The notes: generated by a model not told the origin, from the letters alone. A stretch of 64,000 nt of DNA from Bin87 sp965116565 (GCA_965116565.1 OZ220699.1:1240001-1304000); one strand, 5' to 3'. Positions 19,319 to 28,637 are shown, numbered from the stretch's first letter. Made by a program: numbers and translations.

Positions 19319-20083
19319 ATGCCTACCGAATCGTCCCTGCTCATCAACGTCAACGAGATCCTTTCCTTTTTCGACGAGAAACCGGACTGGGCAGACAGAC
19401 ATTCAGCGGCGGTCGTCTCCATGATTTTCGAGGACCTGGCCGCCGCTACGCTCGAACACTGTCTCCTCAAGAACGGCGCCACAGCGGTCAATGTACGGTC
19501 AGAACCGGTCACGACAGGGCAAAAGAAAGGTCCACGGCTTGATCGCTGGATCGAGGCTGACCTCGACGACGGACAGCAAGTAATCTTCCAGACGGAGATG
19601 AAAAGCATATCGGCCCAATCCTTGGGCCACGAAACCATAGCATTGGACGCGAGTGTTGCCGAACTCCGGCAACACGAACAAGGTAACTGGGACCGCCAGT
19701 GGGATCCGGAACGGAAAACTTTGATCCACCAAAGAGTCGCCAAAGTTCTCATACCGATGAAACGCCCAGCCGGTACCAAACACAGGACCCCGTTGCCCCT
19801 GTTGATCTGCTGGAACCCGCTAGGGCCCAGTGTCCCCTCACAGAGACAGGACCAAGTCGAAGGCGGACACCTGTTCAAAGTCACGGACGTAACTTACCAG
19901 TTCGCGTTCCCAAAGCCCCACAGTTGGAAAATCAACCCCAAGTTCACCGAGCTCTGGGTGTTCTCGGTCTCAAGCTACCTGCGCAGCATCAGAAGTGAAA
20001 TCAGTGGTCCGCTGGAACTCACAATGCCCGATGCCTCCAAGAAGATACAAGCATTGCTCCGTGTAGTGCAGGTTCCTTCGTGA
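19319..20083 (+). CDS. Unknown protein with possible D/ExK nuclease core (254 aa)
   Basis: Not recognised as a named family. Residues 20-120 contain a helix with an acidic residue (MIFEDLAAATLEHCL), then RLDRWIEADLD, then a strand VIFQTEMKSISAQSLG in which E-M-K could be the ExK of a PD-(D/E)XK fold. The second half has strands and PLPLLICWNPLG. No membrane segment. GGGAG precedes the chosen ATG by 11 nt; a GTG three codons earlier (19310) lies too near it. Third of three same-strand genes after the IS remnant, 118 nt behind the HExxH gene. Confidence 0.55.
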   Translation: MPTESSLLINVNEILSFFDEKPDWADRHSAAVVSMIFEDLAAATLEHCLLKNGATAVNVRSEPVTTGQKKGPRLDRWIEADLDDGQQVIFQTEMKSISAQSLGHETIALDASVAELRQHEQGNWDRQWDPERKTLIHQRVAKVLIPMKRPAGTKHRTPLPLLICWNPLGPSVPSQRQDQVEGGHLFKVTDVTYQFAFPKPHSWKINPKFTELWVFSVSSYLRSIRSEISGPLELTMPDASKKIQALLRVVQVPS

Positions 20084-20252
20084 CCTGGCAACGGCACCGT
20101 CCCGACCGTAGACGCCGGTGCCGCGACGCCAATCGCGCCCATCTCCGGAGCGTCGGCTGAAGCCAAGAGTTCGTGCTGGACCTCGCTCTCGACCCAGAGG
20201 GGGTCAGGTGGACAACCTAGACTCCAACACGCGGAGCTGACGACAGCGAGGA

Positions 20253-21011
20253 CTACGTTGCTCTAAGCGTCTGAATGGACTCCAGCAACCTGAGGGCGTA
20301 TGCGTCAGCCACACCCTTGACCCACGACGGCTTCACCAGGATCAACCACAAGGCAGCGCACACCGTGTCCGCAACCGCAACCGCCAGCCTAATCACCGCT
20401 ACGCTGTCTGGGTTGGCGAGAACGCCCCACCATGGATCTGGCCATGGACGTCCCCACACGGTCAGCACCAACAACGTCCACGAGAACAACCCCAGAACCA
20501 CCGCGACGGATGCCCCGACGGGTTTTAGCCCCCACAGGTTGCGCCTAAAACCGTAGTTGACGTTCTCGGCAAAAACCAAAGGGAACCTCGCCTGATCACG
20601 GGTGGCGTCACGTAAAACCCTAACCGCTTCTCCGTACTGTGCATCTGCCCAGTCGGGACAGGATTCCTCTTCGTGTTCAGTAGGAAGAGGTCGCTCTACC
20701 CACTCCTCGATCTGCTCCCGCAAGCCAGACCCCAGCGTGATGTCTCCAGCATTTCGGCGATGCCGAAGCAAACGAGTCGTAGGCGCGCCATCCCAGCTCT
20801 TCCAGAGACCAGGTTCCTTCCTACGGCCCAACTCTCGTCCTAACTGGGCCACCACAGCAGTCCCGCCGGCGGCACCTATGAGTCCGATGAACGCAGAAAC
20901 GAAAAGAGGGAGTTTCGGCAACAGCGCGAACAGCAAGATCCCCAGCGGAAGAACAGCCATGAACGCGGGTTGTACACGAGCACGGAGCGTGTACGCGTCA
21001 GCAAAAGGCAT
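20253..21011 (-). CDS. Four-transmembrane protein, partner of MBL protein (252 aa)
   Basis: Two hydrophobic helices near the N-terminus (about residues 16-34 and 36-58), a ~95-residue charged soluble middle (RELGRRKEPGLWKSWDG, EEWVERPLPTEHEEES), then two more helices (about 168-190 and 207-228). This 2+2 layout recalls four-TM effectors of bacterial immune systems such as S-4TM, but I see no diagnostic motif. Its start is 12 nt downstream of the MBL gene stop on the same strand, so the two are almost certainly co-transcribed. Likely a membrane effector or channel; function unproven. Confidence 0.65.
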   Translation of the reverse strand: MPFADAYTLRARVQPAFMAVLPLGILLFALLPKLPLFVSAFIGLIGAAGGTAVVAQLGRELGRRKEPGLWKSWDGAPTTRLLRHRRNAGDITLGSGLREQIEEWVERPLPTEHEEESCPDWADAQYGEAVRVLRDATRDQARFPLVFAENVNYGFRRNLWGLKPVGASVAVVLGLFSWTLLVLTVWGRPWPDPWWGVLANPDSVAVIRLAVAVADTVCAALWLILVKPSWVKGVADAYALRLLESIQTLRAT

Positions 21012-21023
21012 GGTGTCTGACCC

Positions 21024-21872
21024 TCAGTCAATCGTCACCTTCAGCGATCCAACTTGACCAGGGATGGGCGCAACTTCCACGTCCAACCACCCGTCGTTTC
21101 GTGTCGTCACGCAGTAGCGTTTTTGCCTGCTGCCACTTCGTCTGTGAACATCCCACCCACGCGAAACCTCTGTGTATCGGTTGGTGGCACTGGTATCGAC
21201 GGCACGGCCATCTGAAACCAGCGTGATGTACGGAAGAAAATGGTCGAACAAAGGACGGTGGAATCCGGATTCGCGCCCGTGATGGGCTGCCACCAGCACA
21301 TGCGTGCCTTTGACCGCCGTTACGAAATCCTGTCGCTTGAGGAGTTCTTCCCACGACGGCGCCTCGTTGTCCCCAGGAACCAAGATCTTGACCCCGCCGT
21401 ACTCCAACACCGTCACCACGCTGTGGTTGTTGATGTTTCCCCTTGAACATCCTGTCGATATGAAAGTTTTGATCGAAACGCCACCATTGTTCTGAGGCAA
21501 ATCAACGTCGTCCTGTGAACCCACAGGGTTGGCGTACCGTCGTGTGACTTCAAGGTATTTCTGTATCTTCGCCTCGGGCTCTCCGCTCAGCTTCGGGTTC
21601 CCGCCCCTGATCTCATCCTCAGACAGGTACTTTGGAGCCAGCAGCGTTTTCGGCGGGAGCTTGTCGAAATGAAGGATGTCGTCAATGTGATCCATGTGAG
21701 GGTGAGTAATGGTGACATGGTCAATCCGGTCAATGCCAGCGTCCCGGAGAGTTTGAAGCGGACTGAAGAAATCGCCAGCGCCCAAGTCAATGACGATGTT
21801 CTTTCCGTTTGGCGTCTGTATGAAGGCAGCACTCCCATGCTGTACGTTCCACATTATGAGCTTTAGGGGCAT
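21024..21872 (-). CDS. Metallo-beta-lactamase-fold hydrolase, ComEC/Rec2-like (282 aa)
   Basis: MBL fold with THPHMDHIDD (residues 56-65, HxHxDH), a GDNEAP segment (metal-bridging Asp) and AAHHGRESG, the order seen in the DNA-processing MBL domain of ComEC/Rec2. N-terminal strand LKLIMWNVQHGSAAF and DLGAGDF are typical for that branch. No signal peptide and none of ComEC's membrane domains, so this is the hydrolase alone, likely acting on nucleic acid or a nucleotide messenger. A strong AGGAGG 4 nt before the ATG fixes the start; the frame extends to 22052 without another. First gene of a two-gene unit. Confidence 0.82.
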   Translation of the reverse strand: MPLKLIMWNVQHGSAAFIQTPNGKNIVIDLGAGDFFSPLQTLRDAGIDRIDHVTITHPHMDHIDDILHFDKLPPKTLLAPKYLSEDEIRGGNPKLSGEPEAKIQKYLEVTRRYANPVGSQDDVDLPQNNGGVSIKTFISTGCSRGNINNHSVVTVLEYGGVKILVPGDNEAPSWEELLKRQDFVTAVKGTHVLVAAHHGRESGFHRPLFDHFLPYITLVSDGRAVDTSATNRYTEVSRGWDVHRRSGSRQKRYCVTTRNDGWLDVEVAPIPGQVGSLKVTID

Positions 21873-22661
21873 TTTCCCTCCTGCGACTTGTATCCGACGA
21901 GTTTCACAGGAAATTACCTGTAGGCACGCGACCCACATTGCTGAGGAGCAGCGCACATCAGAGCAGAGACCACCTCCAGAAGCCAGTCGCCGCGTTTGTC
22001 CGCAGCGGTTGGAGTCGCGGTATATGAGCGACTGAACCATTTTCTCACCCATGAGTTCGCCACGCTACGGTCAGGTGTCACCAATCGCTCGACCATCTTT
22101 GAAGAAAGCGGCGCAAACGAGATCCAAACCATAGGCCAAGCCAGTCGCCATCCGACCACGCCGGAAGACTGTAGCAACCCTTGCCATTCAAGTCGCCGGC
22201 CGAGCCCTAACTGCACTGCACCACGGCGGACACGCTCAAGGGCAGCCCCAGACGTACCCGAACACCTCCCGGGCAGGACCGCAGCACCCGGTCGCCCCAC
22301 CTGTGGAGCATCCAGCTAGCGGACAAGGCGCTCAACATCCTCGAAAGGATCTGCGGCTCCGGGAACGAGAAAACCGTGATGCCGGACAGTATGCTGGCCG
22401 GCCGGTGCGGGGAATGCCAATCCAATGACAGCACGAGGCGCCTCCAGACCGCTTGAACCGCGAGAACTTTCCGCGCCTCGGGGCCCCGAGTACCCCAGAG
22501 GCCCCGGACGGGAATGGTCCGAGAGCTGGGCCATAGGCCTCTCGCCAAACCCAGTGCAAGGATTGGAGTATGTTCCACCGCCATGGTCCCAGCGACGGCA
22601 ATATCCCCACCGGCGCACGCCCACGTTGCACAGTACCTCGAGGAACGTTAGTATCCCGACC
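21873..22661. other. Divergent intergenic region, nothing identified
   Basis: Lies between the leftward MBL operon and the rightward methyltransferase. Both promoters should be here. I see no RNA gene or repeat; open frames lack ribosome binding sites and homology. Confidence 0.4.
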
Positions 22662-25382
22662 ATGACGAGCAAACGCGAAGACTTCCAAAACCGAAAACTG
22701 GCACTGCTCCTCGCCGAGCAGGGCTTGGACACCGATTTCGAGCAGAGCGCTGGCAGGCGCCGGATGGACGTCGTAGCTCAAGTAGAAGGGCTGCGCGTCG
22801 TCCTCGAAGCCGAAACTGGCTTCCACCGCAAGGCACAGGCCATCAAGGACGCCGATGCCCGTCTGCGTCAGAAGCTCACGACCGCGGCTTTCGCTGTCTG
22901 CTACCCAGTTGGCGTTACCGAGGACAACCTCGCCGAATCCACCCTGACCTGGACGCTGCGAGTTACGGCAGGAGCCCCCGAAGGAGATTGGTCAACCGGG
23001 GGCATTCCCCAATTGGCACAAGCCGTTCAGCAGGTGCCACGGTCTCTGAGTGGGGCCGACGTGGCAGCGAAACTCCTGTCGGACGGCCTAGACGTGGCAG
23101 TACAACGCTTGAGCGGACCGGTACGCGAAGCACTGGCGCGAGCTTTGGACCTACCCCCCAAAAAGCAGAAGAGAACTACTTCGCAGAGCGAAAAGTACGC
23201 CGTCGCCGCCAAGCGTGGAATGCTGGTGGTGGCCACCGCCATGCTGTTCCACCACCGAGTGCAGAACTACCTCCCGCCGGCAGCTCCCGAAGGATTCGAT
23301 GGAGCATGGCCACCGGCAACCGCGGTTTCCTGCGCGGAGCAAGACGCACCAATCACTGCCTTCAGAGAAGCCTGGCGGGGAATCCTTGCCGTTGACTACC
23401 GGCCGGTCTTCGAGACGGGACGGGTAGCACTGGCGGCGCTGTCAGCCGACCAGGACACCAGTCAGGCCGTCCAAGCCCTAGCCGAAGTGGTTGCTCGCGT
23501 GGCCGAGCGTGTGACCGGCCTGCGCCATGACCTGCTGGGACGTATCTTCCACCGGGTACTGGACACGGCCCGTTACGACGGGTCCTTCTACACCTCGACG
23601 GCAGCCGCCGTCCTATTGGCCTCGTTGGCCATCCAAGACGAAGACGCGGACTGGAGCGATCCCAACGTCATCGCCGCCATGCGCATCTGCGACCCAGCCT
23701 GCGGCACGGGCACGCTGCTGATGGCAGCAGCGGAACGCATCCGCGACCTCCGAAACGCCCGCGGCACCACTGACCCCGAAGATGACGAAACATTGGGCCT
23801 ACTGCTCGTCGAGGACGTGCTGTGGGGATACGACGTCAACCTCAGCGCCACCCACATGGCGGCCAGCACACTCGGGATGCTCTCGCCAACCACCAGGTTC
23901 AACCGGATGAACATCCACCGGACACTCCTAGGCGTGTTCCACGGTACCCCATACCTGGGTAGCCTCGACTTCCTTTCCGGTCAGGCCAGATTGGCCGGAT
24001 GGCCGTCCGCGACTCAGCAGGTCGAAAGTGAGCAAGGCACAGCAACACCGCCACCAGACATGGATCTGGTGATCATGAACCCGCCCTTTACGAGGGCAGA
24101 CCTGCGCCACGACCAGTTCACACGCGCGGAAGAGTTGGCGATAAAAAACCGCGAGCAGGCAGTGATTGCAGGCCTAACCGACCGAGCTGCCGCTCGCCGG
24201 TCCGGTTCAGCCAACGCTTTCATGGTCCTCGGGGAGAGGCTTGTGGACCGACAACACGGGACCTTGGCGGTCGTACTACCTACCGTCATGGCCACCAATC
24301 CTGCGGCATTCCACACTCGCCGCTATTTGGCTCAGCGGTTTCACATCGACACCATCATCAGTTCCCACGACCCGAGGAGGATATTCTTCTCCGAGAACAC
24401 GAGCATCGGCGAGGTGTTGATCATCTGTCGCCGCTGGAACCGAAGAGGCCAGAAACCCCCTACACAGGTCGTGAACCTGGCAAAAAACCCCGCGACACCG
24501 CTGGAAGCGCTGGACATCGCTAACCGCATCAACGAACCGGACGTCACCGAAGAGCAGGCTGGGACTCAGGGTTTCACAGTCCAGCACGTAAGCACCGATC
24601 GCATCGAACGAGGGGACTGGTTCGCGGTGAACTTCCTGTCACCTTTCCTGGTGAACGCCTACCGCGCACTTACCGAGACGGACTCGGCTTCGGTTCCGAT
24701 GGTACCTTTGAGGAACCTAGCCGAGGTCGGTCCGGAAGGACGACGTATCAGAGACTCCTATACTCGCTCGGACCTACCCACGACGTCAGGACGAAGAGCG
24801 TTGTGGCACCACAAGACCGACATCACTCGGTCGATGGCCGGAGAGGCTGACTCATACATCGAGCCAAAGCCGGCTAATCGCCACCTCGCCGACAGGTACT
24901 GGGAACAACGTAGCCAGATGCTGCTACCACACCACACTCGGTTGAATCTAGTCAGAGTCGCATCCGTAATGTTGCCGGAGACAGTCGTAGGATCCATCTG
25001 GACCCCATGCCGTCCCCACAACTCCAGAGTGGAACGAGCGCTGTGCCTGTACCTTAATTCCACCTTGGGCTGGCTGGCATTGCTGGGAGGGCGGGACAAC
25101 AAGGTTCCGTCGTACCCAGCTTTCTCGCTGGATACCCTGCGGTCGCTGTCCGTACCCGACCTAGACCACCTGCCCGCCGAAGACCTGCAACGACTGAACG
25201 ACACGTTTGACCAGTTACAGACCGACGTGCTTCAGCCTTTGCCCGAAATCGCCAACGATCCGGTACGCACGAAGATCGATGCCGTGGTCAGCGAGGTTCT
25301 GGGCATCGACACCGAGTGGTTATCCAACATCCGACGAGAGCTGGCGAAAGAACCGTCGGTCACGGACCGTGTCTACAGCTAA
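22662..25382 (+). CDS. Fused nuclease-like / N6-adenine DNA methyltransferase (type IIG-like, 906 aa)
   Basis: The N-terminus (residues 8-60) has DFEQSAGRRRMDVVAQ and VVLEAETG, resembling a PD-(D/E)XK fold (Asp36; E49-A-E51 where K is usual). The central gamma-class methyltransferase has the SAM motif CDPACGTGTLLMAAA and the catalytic motif DLVIMNPPFTRADL, then a target-recognition-like C-terminus ending in VSEVLGIDTEWL. This architecture fits single-chain restriction-modification enzymes or PglX-like methylases. The ATG was chosen because homologous-looking sequence begins there; only a distant GAGGAA (17 nt) precedes it. Convergent with the CoiA-like gene, 18 nt apart. The missing Lys makes nuclease activity uncertain. 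Confidence 0.78.
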   Translation: MTSKREDFQNRKLALLLAEQGLDTDFEQSAGRRRMDVVAQVEGLRVVLEAETGFHRKAQAIKDADARLRQKLTTAAFAVCYPVGVTEDNLAESTLTWTLRVTAGAPEGDWSTGGIPQLAQAVQQVPRSLSGADVAAKLLSDGLDVAVQRLSGPVREALARALDLPPKKQKRTTSQSEKYAVAAKRGMLVVATAMLFHHRVQNYLPPAAPEGFDGAWPPATAVSCAEQDAPITAFREAWRGILAVDYRPVFETGRVALAALSADQDTSQAVQALAEVVARVAERVTGLRHDLLGRIFHRVLDTARYDGSFYTSTAAAVLLASLAIQDEDADWSDPNVIAAMRICDPACGTGTLLMAAAERIRDLRNARGTTDPEDDETLGLLLVEDVLWGYDVNLSATHMAASTLGMLSPTTRFNRMNIHRTLLGVFHGTPYLGSLDFLSGQARLAGWPSATQQVESEQGTATPPPDMDLVIMNPPFTRADLRHDQFTRAEELAIKNREQAVIAGLTDRAAARRSGSANAFMVLGERLVDRQHGTLAVVLPTVMATNPAAFHTRRYLAQRFHIDTIISSHDPRRIFFSENTSIGEVLIICRRWNRRGQKPPTQVVNLAKNPATPLEALDIANRINEPDVTEEQAGTQGFTVQHVSTDRIERGDWFAVNFLSPFLVNAYRALTETDSASVPMVPLRNLAEVGPEGRRIRDSYTRSDLPTTSGRRALWHHKTDITRSMAGEADSYIEPKPANRHLADRYWEQRSQMLLPHHTRLNLVRVASVMLPETVVGSIWTPCRPHNSRVERALCLYLNSTLGWLALLGGRDNKVPSYPAFSLDTLRSLSVPDLDHLPAEDLQRLNDTFDQLQTDVLQPLPEIANDPVRTKIDAVVSEVLGIDTEWLSNIRRELAKEPSVTDRVYS

Positions 25383-25400
25383 GACGAAGTCTGCCAGCAG

Positions 25401-26309
25401 CTACCGGCGTCCCGAGCACATCCAGCAAGTCGGGTACTGGCTCTTCTTTGACCCAAGGCACAACGGACAGACCTGCCGGCTCGGGTCGGCATCCGCGATC
25501 CTGCGCGCTCCCTTCACCCAGCGGGCCTGGTCTTCCTCAGACCAACTGTCCTGAACGGTGACACCAGGCACCCGCATCATATCCCTCGCATCCCTCCACT
25601 TCCCAACCGCCAAGGCGGCCGACGCCAAGTTCAACAGAGCGGCCGGCGGACCATGGTATTCCCTCACGTGCCCAGCAACACGGGTCGGCAACCCCGCCAA
25701 CGACAACCAGTGCCCACTGCTCGAAGTCAATATGCACCGCCTCACAGCGTCCTTCAAGGAAAGGGACCGCCGGCTCCGGAGCTCGTACACGAGGTCGTGG
25801 GACACGACCTTCTCGTAGACGGCCGCTCCGACCGAGCCCATATCGAACACGTAACGCTCGTCCTTCGCGTTGGTGACCATCACCTCGATCACCACGTCGG
25901 CTTGGCCCACCAGTTCCAAGTCGCGCACCTTCACGCCTCTCTCACTGCGGCGGAACTCCACCGGGGACAACACGTCAACCACCCGGTCAATCCGCGGGTA
26001 CGGGACTTCAAGACTGGAACGGCCTAGAACCACCTGGTGGCCACCTACGCCCAAGTTGACGACCTTACCAGCGGACTCCAACAGTATCTGCTTCGCCGCC
26101 TTATGGAGAGCTCCCTCCCCTGCCCCAGCGCAACCCGTCTCCGACGGGAGATGCGAAAAATATGGACGCTTCACCGAACCCCGATTCGCCACCAAGGGGC
26201 CCTCGCAGGAAAGGCAGACACAGCGGCATGCTAAGCCGCGCTCAACCTCATCAGCACCCACCAAGTCGCCTGACGCAGACAACGCGAATGGAATCAGCAA
26301 CTCCGTCAT
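25401..26309 (-). CDS. CoiA-like protein with terminal zinc ribbons (302 aa)
   Basis: Begins LLIPFALSASGDLVGADEVE, then CRCVCLSCEGPLVANRG, followed by KRPYFSHLPS and EGALHKAAKQILLES. This arrangement (two Cys pairs, YFSH, then a helix with H-K-A-K) matches competence protein CoiA-type proteins, which carry a nuclease-like domain; RDLELVGQADVVIEVMVTN could hold its acidic/ExV strand. The C-terminus ends VCPLCLGSKKSQYPTCWMC, a second zinc ribbon. No SD near the ATG; the mRNA may be leaderless or start slightly upstream. CoiA relatives occur both in transformation and in defence islands; the neighbourhood favours the latter. Confidence 0.65.
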   Translation of the reverse strand: MTELLIPFALSASGDLVGADEVERGLACRCVCLSCEGPLVANRGSVKRPYFSHLPSETGCAGAGEGALHKAAKQILLESAGKVVNLGVGGHQVVLGRSSLEVPYPRIDRVVDVLSPVEFRRSERGVKVRDLELVGQADVVIEVMVTNAKDERYVFDMGSVGAAVYEKVVSHDLVYELRSRRSLSLKDAVRRCILTSSSGHWLSLAGLPTRVAGHVREYHGPPAALLNLASAALAVGKWRDARDMMRVPGVTVQDSWSEEDQARWVKGARRIADADPSRQVCPLCLGSKKSQYPTCWMCSGRR

Positions 26310-26515
26310 GATGACTGTAGCGTAACACGCCCAGCAGCAACGCAAACTCGAACCCCGCCTTCGTTCTACCGCGGCGGAGTGTCAACAAACTGCACAGCCC
26401 GTTGGCGCGATCCTCAAACAGTACCCACTTTGCCTGCAAGGCAACGGGCTGTCGGCGTAACCTGAACCGACAGACCGCCGCAGCAACACCCACGACACCT
26501 CAAGAGGAGGACGAT

Positions 26516-26629
26516 ATGCTGAACTGCGTGCCGAAACCCTGGCATTGCCCAAACGAAGAGGAGTACAACCGCACGATTGTGGTTCACCACCGCGCCATGG
26601 CTCAACAAGCTCGCACCGCCCTACGGTGA
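26516..26629 (+). CDS. 37-aa microprotein with strong ribosome binding site
   Basis: Starts MLNCVPKPWHCPNEEEY and ends MAQQARTALR. AAGAGGAGG sits 5 nt before the ATG, among the best sites in the window, which is the main support. It has two Cys and a His pair, no membrane segment and no known family. It faces the 26764-28637 operon convergently. Could be a small regulatory or antitoxin-like peptide; unverified. Confidence 0.45.
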   Translation: MLNCVPKPWHCPNEEEYNRTIVVHHRAMAQQARTALR

Positions 26630-26763
26630 TCCCGACGTTCTCGCGACATCAAGATGCGCTGGATTGTCGCTCAGAACGCGACCAGTTTCCCAGCCAAGCT
26701 ACTGTGGTTGGCGCGTTAGGCGTTTTAGGGGCAGCAGGCTCCAACTGGCGTCAGCAGCTTACT

Positions 26764-27471
26764 CTAGCCGTTCATACGGTCGTCAATGATTCCTAAGCAA
26801 TCGGGCCAAGCGGAGTAATACGTGACTGGTACCTCATGCAGTCCGCTGGTCGGGTCTCTCCGTACCGTGATGATGGTTCCCCGCCCTCTGGGATTCTTGC
26901 GGTCCGTCACGACCACTATGATCAGCTGATCCGGATCTGGCTCGGCAGGCAGGATGGATTCAGCCATACGGACCACTGCGTCCCGGTACGGTGGTTGTTG
27001 TCCTGAATTCCCCTCCCGCTCGGCTGCCCTATCTACCCATTTTCTCAAGTTCTCGGCGTACCGGACGTTGGGGGACCTAGCCGCCCGCTTCTCAGCCTCC
27101 GCTTCTAGCCCAAAGGCGGAGCAGTAAGCAGCACTTAGCTCGTCCTCCGATCCATGGCATTCACAGCCGTCTGCCAAGGTTTCACACCACGGGTAAGGCT
27201 GCCCGACTAATCGGAACCCATGCTCGTCCCAGCCATAAGGAAAAGAGTCCTTCACTGAATCCCAGTTGGCGATGCTTTCAGTACACTCTGAAAGTTTGGT
27301 CGGTATGTCGAACGTACGGTACGGATGGACAGGGACAGCCGGCTCGGGATCCTCGCCACCGAAGCGAATCCCGAAGAAAGCAATCGCCTGTTCCACAGAC
27401 CAACAAGGCGACTGAATCTTCACCCACATCAGCGGGCTTTCCAACAAGATTTCGTAGAGATGGTATTCCAT
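26764..27471 (-). CDS. Hypothetical protein, operon partner of DUF2971 (235 aa)
   Basis: I do not recognise the family. N-terminal MEYHLYEILLESPLMWVKIQ, an acidic centre with CETLADGCECHGSEDE, and a C-terminal domain with DPDQLIIVVVTDRK, GTIITVRRD and VPVTYYSAWPD. It is soluble. Its ATG (GGAAG just upstream) follows the DUF2971 stop by 17 nt, so the two are one transcription unit. Base composition is less GC-rich than in the metabolic genes, suggesting horizontal origin. Confidence 0.6.
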   Translation of the reverse strand: MEYHLYEILLESPLMWVKIQSPCWSVEQAIAFFGIRFGGEDPEPAVPVHPYRTFDIPTKLSECTESIANWDSVKDSFPYGWDEHGFRLVGQPYPWCETLADGCECHGSEDELSAAYCSAFGLEAEAEKRAARSPNVRYAENLRKWVDRAAEREGNSGQQPPYRDAVVRMAESILPAEPDPDQLIIVVVTDRKNPRGRGTIITVRRDPTSGLHEVPVTYYSAWPDCLGIIDDRMNG

Positions 27472-27488
27472 TCTTCCGGTCCCACGCT

Positions 27489-28637
27489 TCAGTAGCGCGA
27501 TCCTCCAGTGTTCTGGATGCTGAAGTTCCGAAAACTCGTACTTCTCACGTACAGTCCTTTCTTGTTTTCACCGCGAGCTTTTTCTACCACCAGTGCCACG
27601 TCTTCCTCGCTGGTGTGTGGTCCCCGATAGATTTCCTTGATGGCCTCAGAGGGAACGCCAACCACCCTGATGGGCTGATCACGTTTGTCCAGTTTGCCGG
27701 TGTCCAGTGTTTGCCGCTGATCAACCAGCAGCCTGACCTCTTGCTCGTACGCCCAGCTCATCCCTTTGACGAACAGCAGGCGCGCCAGCGCTCTCCAGTC
27801 CGAGGACATTGTCGTGAGGCCAACACTACACAGGATATGGTGCCCGAGAACAACCTTGCCCGCTGCTGCTGCGCGATCCATGCTCTCGCGATCCGCGAAA
27901 GCCGCTTCGATCAAGTCGCCTCTGGTTGGCTGCCACATCGGGGGAATGTCCAAGTAAACCACTGACCTGAGGTCGAATCCCAACTTGGCCAAAACTTCAG
28001 TGTCGTAGCCCACGACAACGCCGGTGTTCTGAGCGTAATGCGCCCACATTGTGGGCACCAGCGCGTTGCTACTCAAGGAGACCACACCTACACGGGAGTT
28101 GAGGTGTTCCCTAATGAAACCCGACAACTCCATATCTCCGGTGGTCACCCACAGTTTCGCGAGTTCCCCGTCAGACAGGGTAATCCCCAAGCACTCTTGG
28201 AGCTTCGCACCTACCGCAGTTCGGTAGCTGCTCGCGCTCGCTCCGGTCTCTCCCATTGGTGAGATGCTACACTCCATGACGTCGTTGAGGGCTGACGGTT
28301 GCGTTGCCCGCAAGCTCCGCGGCACCCCCCTTTCGATGAGTTCCATGGGGATGTACTTGTACAGAACGCTGGGGATACCGGTCTTTCCTTCCACCAGCTT
28401 GGCCGCACATTCTCGGGATTGAATGTAACGAAGTTGCCACACAGCAATGCTACTCAACTGCGACAGCAGCGTTCGGCGGGCTCTTTCGTCCAATTTGTCG
28501 GCAGAGGCACACAGACTCTCAACGTGCAGGGTCGCCCCTCGCTTCGCGAGGTTGCCGTACCCATGGTGGTATCCCTCGACTTGGCAGTGAAACCCATTCC
28601 TGGCCGCCGCCGCAACTGCATCCTTGGGGGTCGACAT
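27489..28637 (-). CDS. DUF2971-family protein (382 aa)
   Basis: After a ~95-residue N-terminal extension comes the DUF2971 pattern: VLYKYIP, SLRATQPSALNDVMEC, ALVPTMWAHYAQNTGVVVGY and FVKGMSWAYEQEVRLLVDQR. DUF2971 proteins occur widely in defence islands but their biochemical role is unproven. The start at MSTPKD was chosen because the upstream 25 codons look non-native, but no ribosome binding site supports it. First gene of an operon with the 235-aa protein. It lies immediately beside the broken 5' end of mutL, so it was probably brought in by the event that removed the mutL N-terminus. Confidence 0.72.
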   Translation of the reverse strand: MSTPKDAVAAAARNGFHCQVEGYHHGYGNLAKRGATLHVESLCASADKLDERARRTLLSQLSSIAVWQLRYIQSRECAAKLVEGKTGIPSVLYKYIPMELIERGVPRSLRATQPSALNDVMECSISPMGETGASASSYRTAVGAKLQECLGITLSDGELAKLWVTTGDMELSGFIREHLNSRVGVVSLSSNALVPTMWAHYAQNTGVVVGYDTEVLAKLGFDLRSVVYLDIPPMWQPTRGDLIEAAFADRESMDRAAAAGKVVLGHHILCSVGLTTMSSDWRALARLLFVKGMSWAYEQEVRLLVDQRQTLDTGKLDKRDQPIRVVGVPSEAIKEIYRGPHTSEEDVALVVEKARGENKKGLYVRSTSFRNFSIQNTGGSRY

